Assembly (NCBI GenBank): GCA_019188255.1
Contig: JAETXT010000004.1
Coordinates: 5,394,001 to 5,458,000, forward strand
Direction: 5' to 3'
DNA from: Verticillium longisporum
Lineage: Eukaryota > Ascomycota > Sordariomycetes > Glomerellales > Plectosphaerellaceae
Length of the DNA: 64,000 bases
Of the stretch, positions 49,501 through 60,959 are shown in pieces. The position numbers and the translations under genes were made by a program. Every line of letters begins with the position of its first letter. Position 1 is the first letter of the stretch. Below the pieces are notes generated by a model that worked only from the letters and a program-made list of their open reading frames with translations, was not told the origin of the DNA and did not search any database.

Positions 49501-50306
49501 CTCTTAGTTTATTAGAAATAGGATTATCTAATTCCGAGCTCTTAATAGGTTCTATTACTATTAAAAACTAATAGTATCCCTTCTATTAATCCCTATACGC
49601 TTCCTATATACGTTTCTATTACTCTTTCGAACGTTATTACTCCTCGGGAGAGTACTTCGTCGATCTATAGTCTCGTTTAGAGTATATCTAGTATTTACGA
49701 ATTCTAGATAGTTAACGATTATTAGTTCTATATACTAACTACTCTCTACGATCTCCCCTTCTATTAGCCTAGCGATATCCGCTCCTATAACGTCTATCGG
49801 TATAGAAGTGCCTAGGCGTTCTAGTATTCTCCTCTACCTTTAATATACTCTTAAGCTATATAGATAGTATATTAAAAGATCGCTCTAGCCTTATTAATAT
49901 AATCTTTAGCTCTAGGACGCCTTAAACTACCCTTAGAATATTTATATAGAGATAAATCTCTTCCTTAAATATATAGCTAAATACTCTCTAGTACCGCTAA
50001 AGCTTATCTAGAAGGATCTAGAGAACTTCTATTTATAGCTTTCCTATATTATTAGCTTCTATTATTATAAAGTAGAACGTTATTAAGCTCTAATCTATAT
50101 AATACTATACTCTATTAATCTCCGAATTAAACTATTATTTAATCGCTAAGTATATTTAATAGAGTCCTATACTCCGGTTTATATATTCTAGGAAGAAAGT
50201 TTATATACGCCCTAAAAGTATATTCGGGAAGAGTATATAGAGCTATATATAGCGGATTATAATAGTTCGTAAATATCTATAAAGATATATATTTTATTAT
50301 TAAGGA
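46562..50306 (-). mobile_element. RIP-degraded Ty1/copia element (ends unresolved)
   Basis: Minus-strand relic. The integrase core is at about 48,090-48,740 (ILYIIDTSIGF, IEFRVEVYLLGI, IGKVKSYYKPIYRIYEILK, VPILLVFGAMPRITT), and the copia-type RT (RVT_2) at about 46,900-47,720 (LTIIRYS, LILAITLIL, FYIIKPLYSIIELGLY, INDTLNFG in place of the catalytic Y/V-DD). Gag and protease should lie at 49-50.3 kb but are not readable. Stops are TAG/TAA at expected Trp/Gln sites. No LTRs found. Confidence 0.78.
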
Positions 50307-50308
50307 TA

Positions 50309-51758
50309 ACGTGCATGATAAGCAAGTGGGCCAAACAAGCAAGTGGGCCACCTGACGACGAAAACGCGACCTTCTTACGTTAACCATTAATTCCTCCACC
50401 AACAACGATGTCTCCGCCCTCACAAGAACGTCAATTACAGCTTGCTCTTCAGGCTATTCAAAATGACCCAGATCTCAGTATACGCGCTGCGACAAATATC
50501 TTTGGTGTTCCCCGAATGACCTTGACGCGTCGACTACGCGGTATTACTTCGCAACGCGACAGGATCCCCCTCAATCGAAATTTGACGGAGCTCGAGGAGT
50601 TAACGATTGTTCAATACATACTTGAGCTAAATTCCCGAGCATTTCCTCCCCGGCTTTGTGAGGTTGAAGATATGGCTAATCGACTGCTAGCCGACCGCGA
50701 CGCGCCGAGTGTCGGGAAGCGCTGGGCCTCAAACTTCGTCAGGCGACAACCAGAGCTTAAGACGCGTTTCTTTCGCAGATATGACTATCAGAGAGCCCAA
50801 TGCGAAGATCCCGAGGCAATTCGCGATTGGTTCGCGCTCGTAAAGAACACAATCGCCAAATACGGTATCGCGGAGCCTGATATCTATAACTTCGATGAGA
50901 CTGGGTTTATGATGGGCGTTATCGGGTCCGGAATGGTCGTTACGAACGCCGAAAGACGTTCTAATACGAAAATGGTCCAACCAGGAGGTCGGGAATGGGT
51001 GACAGTGATCCAAGGCGTTGGCGCAGACGGGTGGTGTGTCCCGCCGTTCATCATTATGGCGGGCAAAAATCACCTCTCAAGCTGGTACGAAGACAGCCCT
51101 CTACCTCACGACTGGGTAATCGCTACGACAGACAAAGGCTGGACAACAAATGAGAAAGGTCTAGAATGGATTCAGCATTTTGACAAGCATACCAAGCCCC
51201 GTCGGTCGGCCGGATATCGCCTCCTTATCCTAGATGGGCACCAAAGTCACCATTCCGTTGAGTTCGAGCTCTACTGCAAGGAAAACAACATCATTACGCT
51301 ATGCATGCCTCCCCATTCATCTCACCTACTTCAACCTCTTGATGTTGGCTGTTTTGGCCCGCTAAAGCAGGCCTACGGTCGGCAAATTGAGAAGAAGATG
51401 AGGGCAGGTACAAGCCACATCACGAAGGAGGACTTCTTTCCCGCGTTTTTCGCAGCTTTCAAAGAAGCTATGACGGAAAGGAATATCAAGGGGGTTCAGA
51501 GGTGCTGGGCTTGTCCCAATGAGCCCCGAAATTGTGGTTTCAAAGCTGGATGTGAAGCTACGGACACCGACGCCCGTCGAGGGGGTCCCCGATACATCAG
51601 AACCTTGGGTCTCCCAAACGCCTCACAACCCGATTGAAGCTAGCTGTCAGTCAGAGTTTATTAAAGGTCGAATCGCCCGACACCAAGGAAGCTCTCCGAC
51701 GTCGATTCTTAACGCTATAGACCACTTTACCAAGGGGACGCGTGGAATCATGCATCAA
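50309..51758 (+). repeat. Left arm of the fold-back element
   Basis: Inverted copy of 52,135-53,584; one difference noticed (position 3 of the terminal repeat, G against A). Each end has two 17-bp tandem units starting AAGCAAGTGGGCCA (50,320 and 50,337). Confidence 0.93.
50408..51637 (+). pseudogene. Pogo family B transposase, left copy, frameshifted
   Basis: 409 aa. Collinear without gaps with the family A enzyme over ~355 residues and clearly related, but with different terminal repeats. HTH domains and the Asp163, Asp276, Asp312 triad are present. The frame is lost at AAGGGGGTTCAG (about 51,488-51,499), after which it reads an unrelated tail; the genuine C-terminus continues in another frame at 51,519-52,061. 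The right arm has the same lesion. Confidence 0.92.
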
Positions 51759-52061
51759 CTCGCCCTATTGAAGTCGGAGAACCAGATCCTTCGAGACGAG
51801 AACGCGACACTCAGCAAGCGTCGGAGAGCTAAGAAAACACGTCTCAGGCAAGGAGGGAGTCTAACTCTAGGTGAGGGACAGGAGATACAAACCAATATCG
51901 AGGTTCAGGTCCAGATAAATGAGGAAACGCGTCAGAGAAGCAGTCGCCAACCAAGGGACGGGACGAAGAAACGGCGCTGCGGTGTCTGCGGCGAGCCTGG
52001 ACATAATGCGCGAACTTGTCAGCTGGAGACGAGGGCTTCTGAAGAAGAGGATTTCAAGTAG
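51519..52061 (+). pseudogene. Pogo family B transposase, C-terminal part
   Basis: Continuation of the left-copy transposase after the frameshift, 180 aa: SPEIVVSKLDVKLRTPTP, a coiled coil (LALLKSENQILRDENATL), basic RRRAKKTRL, and the CCHC knuckle CGVCGEPGHNARTC. The last ~100 codons exist only in the left copy. Confidence 0.9.
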
Positions 52062-52134
52062 TTTCAATTGATTTAAGGCGTTAGGGTTCACCGGGATGCT
52101 GCTGTCGTCGCATGGTCGTGGTCAGGTGGCCCAC

Positions 52135-53584
52135 TTGATGCATGATTCCACGCGTCCCCTTGGTAAAGTGGTCTATAGCGTTAAGAATCGACGTCGGAGA
52201 GCTTCCTTGGTGTCGGGCGATTCGACCTTTAATAAACTCTGACTGACAGCTAGCTTCAATCGGGTTGTGAGGCGTTTGGGAGACCCAAGGTTCTGATGTA
52301 TCGGGGACCCCCTCGACGGGCGTCGGTGTCCGTAGCTTCACATCCAGCTTTGAAACCACAATTTCGGGGCTCATTGGGACAAGCCCAGCACCTCTGAACC
52401 CCCTTGATATTCCTTTCCGTCATAGCTTCTTTGAAAGCTGCGAAAAACGCGGGAAAGAAGTCCTCCTTCGTGATGTGGCTTGTACCTGCCCTCATCTTCT
52501 TCTCAATTTGCCGACCGTAGGCCTGCTTTAGCGGGCCAAAACAGCCAACATCAAGAGGTTGAAGTAGGTGAGATGAATGGGGAGGCATGCATAGCGTAAT
52601 GATGTTGTTTTCCTTGCAGTAGAGCTCGAACTCAACGGAATGGTGACTTTGGTGCCCATCTAGGATAAGGAGGCGATATCCGGCCGACCGACGGGGCTTG
52701 GTATGCTTGTCAAAATGCTGAATCCATTCTAGACCTTTCTCATTTGTTGTCCAGCCTTTGTCTGTCGTAGCGATTACCCAGTCGTGAGGTAGAGGGCTGT
52801 CTTCGTACCAGCTTGAGAGGTGATTTTTGCCCGCCATAATGATGAACGGCGGGACACACCACCCGTCTGCGCCAACGCCTTGGATCACTGTCACCCATTC
52901 CCGACCTCCTGGTTGGACCATTTTCGTATTAGAACGTCTTTCGGCGTTCGTAACGACCATTCCGGACCCGATAACGCCCATCATAAACCCAGTCTCATCG
53001 AAGTTATAGATATCAGGCTCCGCGATACCGTATTTGGCGATTGTGTTCTTTACGAGCGCGAACCAATCGCGAATTGCCTCGGGATCTTCGCATTGGGCTC
53101 TCTGATAGTCATATCTGCGAAAGAAACGCGTCTTAAGCTCTGGTTGTCGCCTGACGAAGTTTGAGGCCCAGCGCTTCCCGACACTCGGCGCGTCGCGGTC
53201 GGCTAGCAGTCGATTAGCCATATCTTCAACCTCACAAAGCCGGGGAGGAAATGCTCGGGAATTTAGCTCAAGTATGTATTGAACAATCGTTAACTCCTCG
53301 AGCTCCGTCAAATTTCGATTGAGGGGGATCCTGTCGCGTTGCGAAGTAATACCGCGTAGTCGACGCGTCAAGGTCATTCGGGGAACACCAAAGATATTTG
53401 TCGCAGCGCGTATACTGAGATCTGGGTCATTTTGAATAGCCTGAAGAGCAAGCTGTAATTGACGTTCTTGTGAGGGCGGAGACATCGTTGTTGGTGGAGG
53501 AATTAATGGTTAACGTAAGAAGGTCGCGTTTTCGTCGTCAGGTGGCCCACTTGCTTGTTTGGCCCACTTGCTTATCATGCATGT
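52135..53584 (-). repeat. Right arm of the fold-back element
   Basis: Inverted copy of the left arm, cut in the middle of the transposase gene after GGAATCATGCATCAA. Confidence 0.93.
52256..53485 (-). pseudogene. Pogo family B transposase, right copy
   Basis: 409 aa, identical to the left copy, with the same frameshift, so the lesion predates the inverted duplication or the arms are homogenised by gene conversion. The C-terminal coding part is truncated at 52,135. Confidence 0.92.
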
Positions 53585-53586
53585 TA

Positions 53587-54576
53587 TGGGTATTTCGAAA
53601 ACCCGGAAAACCCAACTTGCGTAGTTGATGCTCGGTCGAAGCTTTGAGAAACGGCAGGGAGGATGCCGCTATCAAGGCAACTTCCTCAATGCGGCACCAA
53701 AAGAATGTGGGCATTATGTCGCGGAAAATATCAGAAGAGTTATAATCGAATGTCTTGACGTAGAAAAGCCTTGTTACTGCAGCTGCAGAGGCGAAAAGGC
53801 CCGATGCCAGCAAAAACGAGACAAGGCACCGCTCTAGTATGGACCGGTTCAGGTTCCAGATCAGAGCGATGGGCATTATGGCAAACACCAAATCGCCAGC
53901 GATGCCGACTCCTTTCGTTTTGATAAGGGTCAGTTCCACTTGTTTAAAGCTGCGCTCCCATGTTGTGAAAACTTACCTGTGTAAAGATAACCACCAACCT
54001 GTAGGGTTTTGATACTGAGGCATTGTGCATCGGGGACATCTTCCCATATTGCCTGGATGGGGCGGCATTGGAGCAGTGTGATAGTTTCTGTAACAATCAG
54101 TGCTCCGACTTGAAGTACGATCATGCTCCAGAGGATGATTCTAGCGCCACTATTGCATGTAGAGAGCGTCAAAAGGAGGCACGCGATGGAGATTCTTGCC
54201 AGAGCAGAAGCCCATAAGCCCGCGACTGCGATTGCGAAGAGACAGCGCAGTATCGAAGCGCCGTCCTCCGGGGATACAAAGACGCTGTGACGACCCAATC
54301 CAAAGGCAACGGCTGCAGCGAAAAAGGAAAATGTGATGGCCTCTGCGACCTGCGCAACGGATTCTCAGCTGGTTCTCGTTGAGATAGAACAGTGGGCATG
54401 CTACTTACGAGTGCACACGAGGCACAATAGTCAGAACCATTGAGCTGATATCTAGGGATCACCCGGATATAAATCCTCAACATGTAGAGGATAACGCTAA
54501 CTCCGAAGATGGAGCCCACGATGGCTAAGGATGGTAGTCCTATTGAGTCGTCTACCAAATGCGCTTGCCGATCCAT
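53587..54576 (-). pseudogene. SAT4/rhodopsin-like integral membrane protein, 3'-truncated by transposon
   Basis: Exons 54,576-54,409, 54,349-53,977 and 53,938-53,587; introns of 59 bp (GTAAGT...CAG) and only 38 bp (GTAAGT...AAG, unusually short). About 297 aa with at least six hydrophobic segments (for example LAIVGSIFGVSVILYM, LFAIAVAGLWASALARISIA, IVLQVGALIVTETITLL, IMPIALIWNL). FGLGRH and the TLLQCRPIQAIW stretch are hallmarks of the fungal rhodopsin-like/PTH11-related family; role unknown in general. The reading frame runs into the fold-back transposon right after FRNTH and would add a short foreign tail ending at 53,538. The missing part is the cytoplasmic C-terminus. The left flank of the transposon is RIP-mutated and shows no continuation of the gene. 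Confidence 0.82.
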
Positions 54577-56042
54577 GGTGAGCCAGGTTGTCGAAATTTC
54601 AATCAGGGAACTCTTAAGACGCGAAATCGAGTTGTGCGATTGGTGTTGTGATCGAAATGAATTCGTTTCTCATCATGCATATGGCATCTGAAAGCCGCGT
54701 GGGCAAGCATCGAATTCTGGACGTGTCTCGGTGAAGCAATGTTTGTGTTGAGGGATTCAGAATGTCAGGCTCGCCTCAACTGCTGCTTTAAAGTGAGCTT
54801 TGAAATGCGCTTATTCCACGCCTGGGGCACAGTCCCGACTTCTGAGCAAAGTTGGGAGACAGTCACCGTCGAGTCCTGTCTGTAATTGGCGAGCGGACGG
54901 ATTCGAATACCCCCGGGGCGAGGCGGCGCCACTCTATTTGGCGTCCCGACTCTAGGACAATATCAATAACATGACATATCACAACATGACATCATAAAAC
55001 GGCTCTCTTCAGGGTGTAAGTCGCCGTGAGTAAAGCACTGTGCTCAAATGCAGGTGCTTTGATTGTGACCAGGATACAAATTGGACGACACTTTGTCCGG
55101 CCAATAGGAGGGTATATCATGTGAAAGCGGTGGCTTTCGACCAAGACTCGACGTACCATCTCCACACAGGCCGAACCCACGCGCAACCGGAGACTGAGAC
55201 ACTCGGCCAGTTCCCCGAAGCCCTTGTGTCACACGACAGCGAAGTCAAAAGGCACATGGTCTGTCTTAAGTTCAGGACATTCAACACCACTAGCCCAGAC
55301 ACTGGCGCAGAGGTGGCTTCGACCTGTCCTGCCTCTAGCTTCCCGTGTCAACGCGGTCGAACCAAATTGGTCAGCGCGCGACTCGCATGGTTCCCTTGGC
55401 CTGCCATCCATTCTTCAACATCTGACAATGACATCCCAACGGCCAACACTACCTTGGGTGGATGAAGCAGCTGGGCATCTGTTGGTCTCGTCTGCAGCAA
55501 CTGCCCCAGAGGCCTACCCCGGGACTCAGCTTTCATTCGTGGAACAGCCCTGTCTTGTTCTCACGGGCGCACGGCCGGGAGTCACCGACGAGGCGCACCC
55601 CAAAATGCTGAATGCCACCTTCCGCTGCCTCTAGCTCGAGCCACCACACGGGCCCCCGTGGCTTTTTCCGTCCTAAGTAAGGGAGATTTTCATGACGAAG
55701 GTTGTAGCCCCAAACCCATCATGAAGTTCATGACATGAACTGAACTCAGCTGGGACTTTGAGCCCAGGGGCTAGACATTTAACCAGGACCGGGGAAACGC
55801 ACTATGAGTGTGATTTTCCGGCATCTTATTAAGATTAGAAACTTTGACTGGCCGGTGAGCTGGACGTTGATAACCTGATTTCACATCTGGACGGTCGATT
55901 CTCGATCGAGATTTTCAGCTGGGACAGCTAAAAAGCCTCCCAGCGAGCAAGACGTAGACACGGGAGGATTCCGTTAGGGTTCGTCCAATCGATCCTCTAG
56001 GGGTCTCATGCGTTGCCCTGAACCCTTGTTCAACCAACAGCG
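54577..56042. other. Gene-free region upstream of the membrane protein
   Basis: About 1.5 kb, normal composition. ORFs at 55,040-55,634 lack motifs and overlap each other in several frames; I do not accept them. Confidence 0.45.
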
Positions 56043-56191
56043 GCTGCCCCGAGGTTCATCACTACCTGCCAGGAGTCTGCGGCAAAGATGGGTTACACTA
56101 AAACCGCATGCTGTTGTGAAATGTGAGTAGTCTGCTTTAATCTGACCTGTACGGAGGAGTTGCCTCTCGACCGCCCGCATAGTTGCAATTA
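56043..56191 (+). repeat. Dispersed repeat, copy 1
   Basis: About 150 bp (GTTCATCACTACCTGCCAGG ... ACGGAGGAGTTGCC ... AGTTGCAATTAAA). Copy 2 at 57,711-57,876 is inverted, copy 3 at 60,268-60,341 is partial and direct. Differences between copies are mostly C/T and G/A. Confidence 0.8.
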
Positions 56192-57710
56192 AATAGCCAC
56201 TCCGTCAGGTGACATCGCGACCACAGTACCACCCGGGTAAGTGACAGCCTAGGATCGAGGTCGTATATAAGCTTAGGGCGGTAGAGAGGATGAGTAACTT
56301 TTAGAGGTTAAGCCTACTGAGACGGTCGGGATTAAGCTGGATACTTAGTCAATTGAAATAGCTCAACCTTATAATATTATCTTATCCATCTATTAGCACT
56401 TCTGGATCGTCCGTACGTCGTTTAGGATCTTCATTATTGAGGAATAGAGCTCAAGCTTTAATTCTTCTACCTTTTACGGCAATGAATGGTTGCTAGTCCT
56501 GCTGAGTAAACAGGGAATCTCAGAACTGCTGAGGATGACAATCCCCCTCCGCCCCATGGCCCTAAAGCCTAACAAGGCCAGACCCCACAACACACGAACA
56601 ACCTGCCCCTGGACCTGGAGATGCCTGGTATGACATAATTCGCATTCGCGATGTTAGCATTGTGTAGACCTAGACAGTTTCGAGGCGACAGCCGGTGCGG
56701 GCGCCTTTTGCCTCTTAAAGGATATCCTGGCGTTAAATACAATCATCATCATCATCAACGGCAATGAATGGGAGGTGGCGTGGGAAAGTTGGAGTTTATT
56801 ATGGGATACTTGCACCGCTGTCCGGCACAGCGCAGACGTCTGTTTCAAGACATGACATCTGTCCGCCGTGGGCGATAGTGTGTGCAGTGACGATCGGGTT
56901 TCTTCCCTTATGATCGGTCGGCTCAAGTGCGTTCGGTTTACGGTCGCATCTTCGCTCCTGCATTCCTGCACCTGATGTTGGAAGGGCTCACACGATCCAA
57001 CAGAGGGCGCGTCCTCGCTGGCAGGCATCGTTCAGGCCGAGAAGTGGAGAGGCTGGAAGTGGTGGTTTGGTGGGTGTGCAAACCTCGCTAGGTAGCCTTA
57101 CTGCTTGTTCGAGACCTAATCAGGTTAGTCCTTAGGGAGACTGTCAGCGAGTGTGCGTGACGGGGCGCGGGTTTGGAGAAACGGTTCTTACCGACGGGCT
57201 TGTTAGCCCAAGAGGTGGGTAGGCATTGGTGTGTGTGTGCGACCGTGTGTTCGCCCGATCATGTCGATCAGTTCGAGGTTCTCAAAGTCAGGCCATCCGG
57301 CGCGGTCGAGGCGGTGCCAATACACCCGTAAGACACTGGAGGCTGCAGACTTCTCTCAGCTGCGTCTAGATATATGATTGATCAACTAACTGGATGTGAC
57401 AGATGAGCCTTCGTTTCCGCAAAGATAGACGTGGTCATATTGTCATGCAGCTATGGTCCCCAGGCCAGCCCTTGCTCTAACTTTTCTCCAGGACTACGCT
57501 TCTTCCTAGCGGTAGGTTCGTATCTAACGCTCGGTCTACTGTCGCTCGGAAGCTATCCGTTAGCAAAGAATTATAGGTCTTAACGTGTAGTAGTATGATG
57601 CTTACCGGCTGGCCGTATTAGGTTCGAGGCTTCGGAGCTTGCGCATAGGGGAAGGGATACTGGTGTTGGGGGGGGGGGTTAACTGGCGGGCGTTGGAGGG
57701 GCAGTAGCAT
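56192..57710. other. Region between inverted repeat copies 1 and 2
   Basis: About 1.5 kb without a convincing gene. Simple repeats: CATCATCATCATCATC near 56,743, GTGTGTGTGT near 57,230 and a G-run near 57,669. Confidence 0.45.
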
Positions 57711-57876
57711 TTTAATTGTAACTATGCGTGCGGCTGGCAGCTCCTCCGTATAGGTCGGATTAAAGCAGACTACTCAGATTTCACAATAGCATGCGGTTTC
57801 GGTATAACTCATCTTTATCGCAGACTCCTGGCAGGCAGTGATGATTATCAGGGCAGCTAGACTGAGGGTGCTCTGG
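57711..57876 (-). repeat. Dispersed repeat, copy 2
   Basis: Inverted relative to copies 1 and 3. Its outer part (GGGCAGCTAGACTGAGGGTGCT) is shared with copy 3 but not with copy 1. Confidence 0.8.
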
Positions 57877-57934
57877 ATTGCCTGAAGACCCTTCTAGTCG
57901 GGACCGTTATAGGTTAGATATGCATTAAGTAGCC

Positions 57935-59985
57935 CGTTTTTATAGTTTTTTTTAGCGCTAGGACTTACTCCCTAGTAGTATTAATTAGATAATAGAACTA
58001 ATTATATAGTTGTACTTTACTATATAGGTAATATAACCCTTTTAGGAAGTATTAATTATATTAAAATACTTATTAATTTTATCCCTCCTTATAAGACTAT
58101 AATATAGTATACTATTTAGAAAGTATTTTATTATTTAAATAGTATCTCTATTAAGCGAATATATTATAATAATACCTAATAATATATTATAATTCTTCTA
58201 TTTATATATTTATATTAATATAAATACTTAGCCTATTACTACTCTATAGCTATTATAAACTATCTTTATCTATTCCCTAAATAAACTAAAATCTATTTAT
58301 TATAATATTATATAATTAACCTTATTTTATATATAAACCCGATTATATCCTATTATAAATATATCTTAATATTCCGAAGACTATAGCCCCTAAATCGTAT
58401 TAAAGGAATTACGATTTTATCTATAATCGCTACCTAATACGGAATACGAGTAGTATAGTATAGCTACTATACTAAAAGGTCTAGCCTACCCAGGGTCTCT
58501 AGATTGACTGGATGCTACGCCTATAAGGCAGGTCTCGCAGGTTATAACTCTATTATATAGGCTATTAACCCTATATAAATAAGTAGGTATATATTACTAC
58601 CTAAGGTCGAATTTATATCTAATTATAGGAGACATTAGCTTACGAATATCTCTATCTTAGATAGCTCGTTAATTCTATTTCGAGATATTAAGATAGTTTC
58701 TACCTCCTCTATTATATAGTCTATCGATTTAATAGCCTCCGATCGTTCTACGCCCTTATAGACGATCTTTACTAGCTCTAGAGATAGCCCTAGCTATATT
58801 ATCATAGTATTGCGGCCCTCTACTATATATCGATATTAAACTTACCTAGAGCTAGATCGTAAGGGGTATAAGGGCGAGCTCGTCGTAACTTAGTAAGGCC
58901 GTAGCTAAATAGAGCTAAAATAAGAGTAGATAGAAGATCTCGATGCATTTTACTATCTTTCTTATAAGGCCTAACCTTTAAGTAGCTTTTCCTACTAAAA
59001 CTCGATCTATTAATTCGATATACTTAGGCCTTAGATACGATAGGAGCTTAATCTCGCTCCCTGCCTATAGACTCATTAGTTATTATCCTTAGTAGTATAT
59101 TGAAACTCTATCTAATTAAGGTTAGCGAGAATCGCCTAGGCTCTAGCCTAAAGAGGAGTCTCGATATTATAGTCTAAGCGCGTAAAAAGGGGGCGGACCC
59201 CTAAGTACGATATAGTCCATAGAAACTATTTAAGTAAACTTAGCGTAATTATATTCCCCTTACCGATATATATCTAGATAATAGCTCTCGAGTACGTATC
59301 GATATAGGCGTAGATAGAGAAGCCGAAGTTCTTAAGCTTCTCGTACCTATCGAGAGACTATATAAAGTTAAGCCTAGGGACTTAGAAGTTCTTCCAATAC
59401 TTCTAATCGGTAAGGCGTCTCTATTTAGCGCGTTTCTTCTATTCTAGGTTTATCTAGTATTCGCAATATAAGATATTCTAGCCGATAAGGACGCCGGCAC
59501 GGATATAGACGTAATAGTATAGATACCCCCTACTAAATCCTCTAATACTTAAAGACTAACGGTCGTCTTAGAGGAGGAACTCTCTAGCTTTTTAAATAGC
59601 CTCCTATCGTTTAGTAGGATCTCGGAAGCGTCGCTTTATACCGTACTTTAGACGGTACTCCTATATAGTCCGCTCGGAGATCTCGATGCCGCATCGCTTA
59701 AGATCATAGACGATAGAAATATCGCTATATCTATATCGGTAGAAGTAGCCTTTAATCAGCTCGATGAAGGCGTTAATATTAATCTTTAAGCGAAGGGGGG
59801 AGTACTCCTAGGCACCCTATTCCGCTAACCTCCTTTTCAGGGTTCTAACGTCGAGTACGTACCTATCGTCTCGGAGATAGGTATATATAGTATTAATGGA
59901 GAGTCCTTCTCGCTGCTGCTCGAGGATCTAGTCCTTGACGCGATCTAAGTCCTTACGTGGCCTCGGCATTATGCGAGACTCAGAC
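57935..59985 (-). mobile_element. RIP-killed transposon with integrase-like transposase
   Basis: A 2-kb TA-rich block between normal DNA. On the - strand a relic starts at 59,969 (MPRPRKDLDRVKD) and includes an HTH-like region (YTYLRDDRYVLDVRTLKRRL), a second one (YDLKRCGIEISERTI) and an integrase-fold core around 59,280-59,330 (FSIYAYIDTYSRAII then IYIGKGN). This order (MPRPR start, small HTH, IDxYSR core with W-IYVG) is that of fungal rve-like integrase-core transposases. At least 15 stops, nearly all TAG/TAA at Trp or Gln positions. Flanked by inverted repeat copies 2 and 3, which could be its termini. Confidence 0.7.
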
Positions 59986-60267
59986 CAGGGGTTCGAGATC
60001 GTAGTAGAGGTCGGAGTTCAAACCTCCTTCTAAGGCTTTCCAGCTGCAGTATCCCGCCCACTCTGAACCGGCATTATCGGAGCTTCGGAGCCGATGGAAT
60101 GGCATCAACGCTGCTTGGTATGGCATCAGCTCTGCTACATTGAAACAGTGTATTCTCATATCAAAATACTGTAGCCCCATATAAAAATGCCGAAACCCTA
60201 TGTGCGAATAGCTCCGGTCATTTTCGTACATGGTTTTGTCACCCATGTGGTAATGTGCGACCGTACT

Positions 60268-60341
60268 CAGCACCCTCAGTCTGGCTGCCCCGATGTTCAT
60301 CACTACCTGCCAGGAGTCTGCGGCAAAGATGGGTTACACTA
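60268..60341 (+). repeat. Dispersed repeat, copy 3 (partial)
   Basis: CAGCACCCTCAGTCTGGCTGCC...GGCAAAGATGGGTTACAC; shares its outer part with copy 2 and its inner part with copy 1. Confidence 0.8.
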
Positions 60342-60959
60342 TCGGGGATTCATTCATTTACGACGCGCTGGAGGTCGCGTTTTGTACCTAGAACAAGACA
60401 AGTCAATCAACCACAGACGCCTCGGCGACATTCTGTCACGGTGGCTTGAGACATCCTGCGCCCGCGGATATTACTCCGAACTGACGACTCACTTCTCAGA
60501 CTCGGAAACGTAGTGCTAGTCCCGCGGATGCGCTTTAGGTAAGTTCCGGCAGGCATTACTAGTACAGACACTTAGTCATTACAAGAAATTACGCTATAGC
60601 TTGAGGCGTCGCTAGTCACTTTAAACTCCCATAATCCCTCCGTACTCGCTGTTTGTATGCAGGAGAGTGTCACGATCTTGTAAGAGGCGTTAATAAACGA
60701 GCACTTATGATTGGCAGAGACCTTAGCCACTGGAGTAGCCAACTGTTCGAGCCAGGGTGCACGTGTCAGACCGCGGTGCTCTTTCGAAACGTGATCAAGG
60801 GGAGTTCTGTCAAGGCTGGGGGGGAATATACACGCCGCACCGCGTCTCTCAGAACCGCATCGATACATGAACTTAACTGTCTCTTTTGCTTACGGCAGTC
60901 GCCCATCAGAGGACTTAACACCCAAAAAGGCCTATTGCGAAATCTTGTAATGACCTGCC
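60342..60959. other. Upstream region of the Zn2Cys6 regulator
   Basis: About 620 bp without a recognised gene; presumably its promoter. Short ORFs on both strands have no motif. Confidence 0.45.

Larger units (their letters stand above)
50309..53584. mobile_element. Fold-back (inverted-duplicated) pogo family B element
   Basis: 3,276 bp, TA target duplication at 50,307-50,308 and 53,585-53,586. Two 5' halves of the same pogo-like transposon face each other: left arm 50,309-51,758 and right arm 52,135-53,584, 1,450 bp each, encoding identical 409-aa ORFs at the same offset (99 bp) from each end. The ~376-bp centre is the rest of the left copy, ending in a truncated right end (GGTGGCCCACTTG). 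The junction shares TTG/CAA with the right arm, so micro-homology may have joined them. Both outer ends are the transposon 5' terminus (ACGTGCATGATAAGC and ACATGCATGATAAGC), so the unit could still move as one. No RIP. Confidence 0.93.

Noticed and set aside
22926..50306. Starship-type giant element with a tyrosine-recombinase captain
   Set aside because: No DUF3435/tyrosine-recombinase gene or cargo genes seen; identifiable content is ordinary nested transposons.
55040..55634. Two overlapping plus-strand ORFs of 136-141 aa
   Set aside because: Different frames, no motif, no intron signals joining them.
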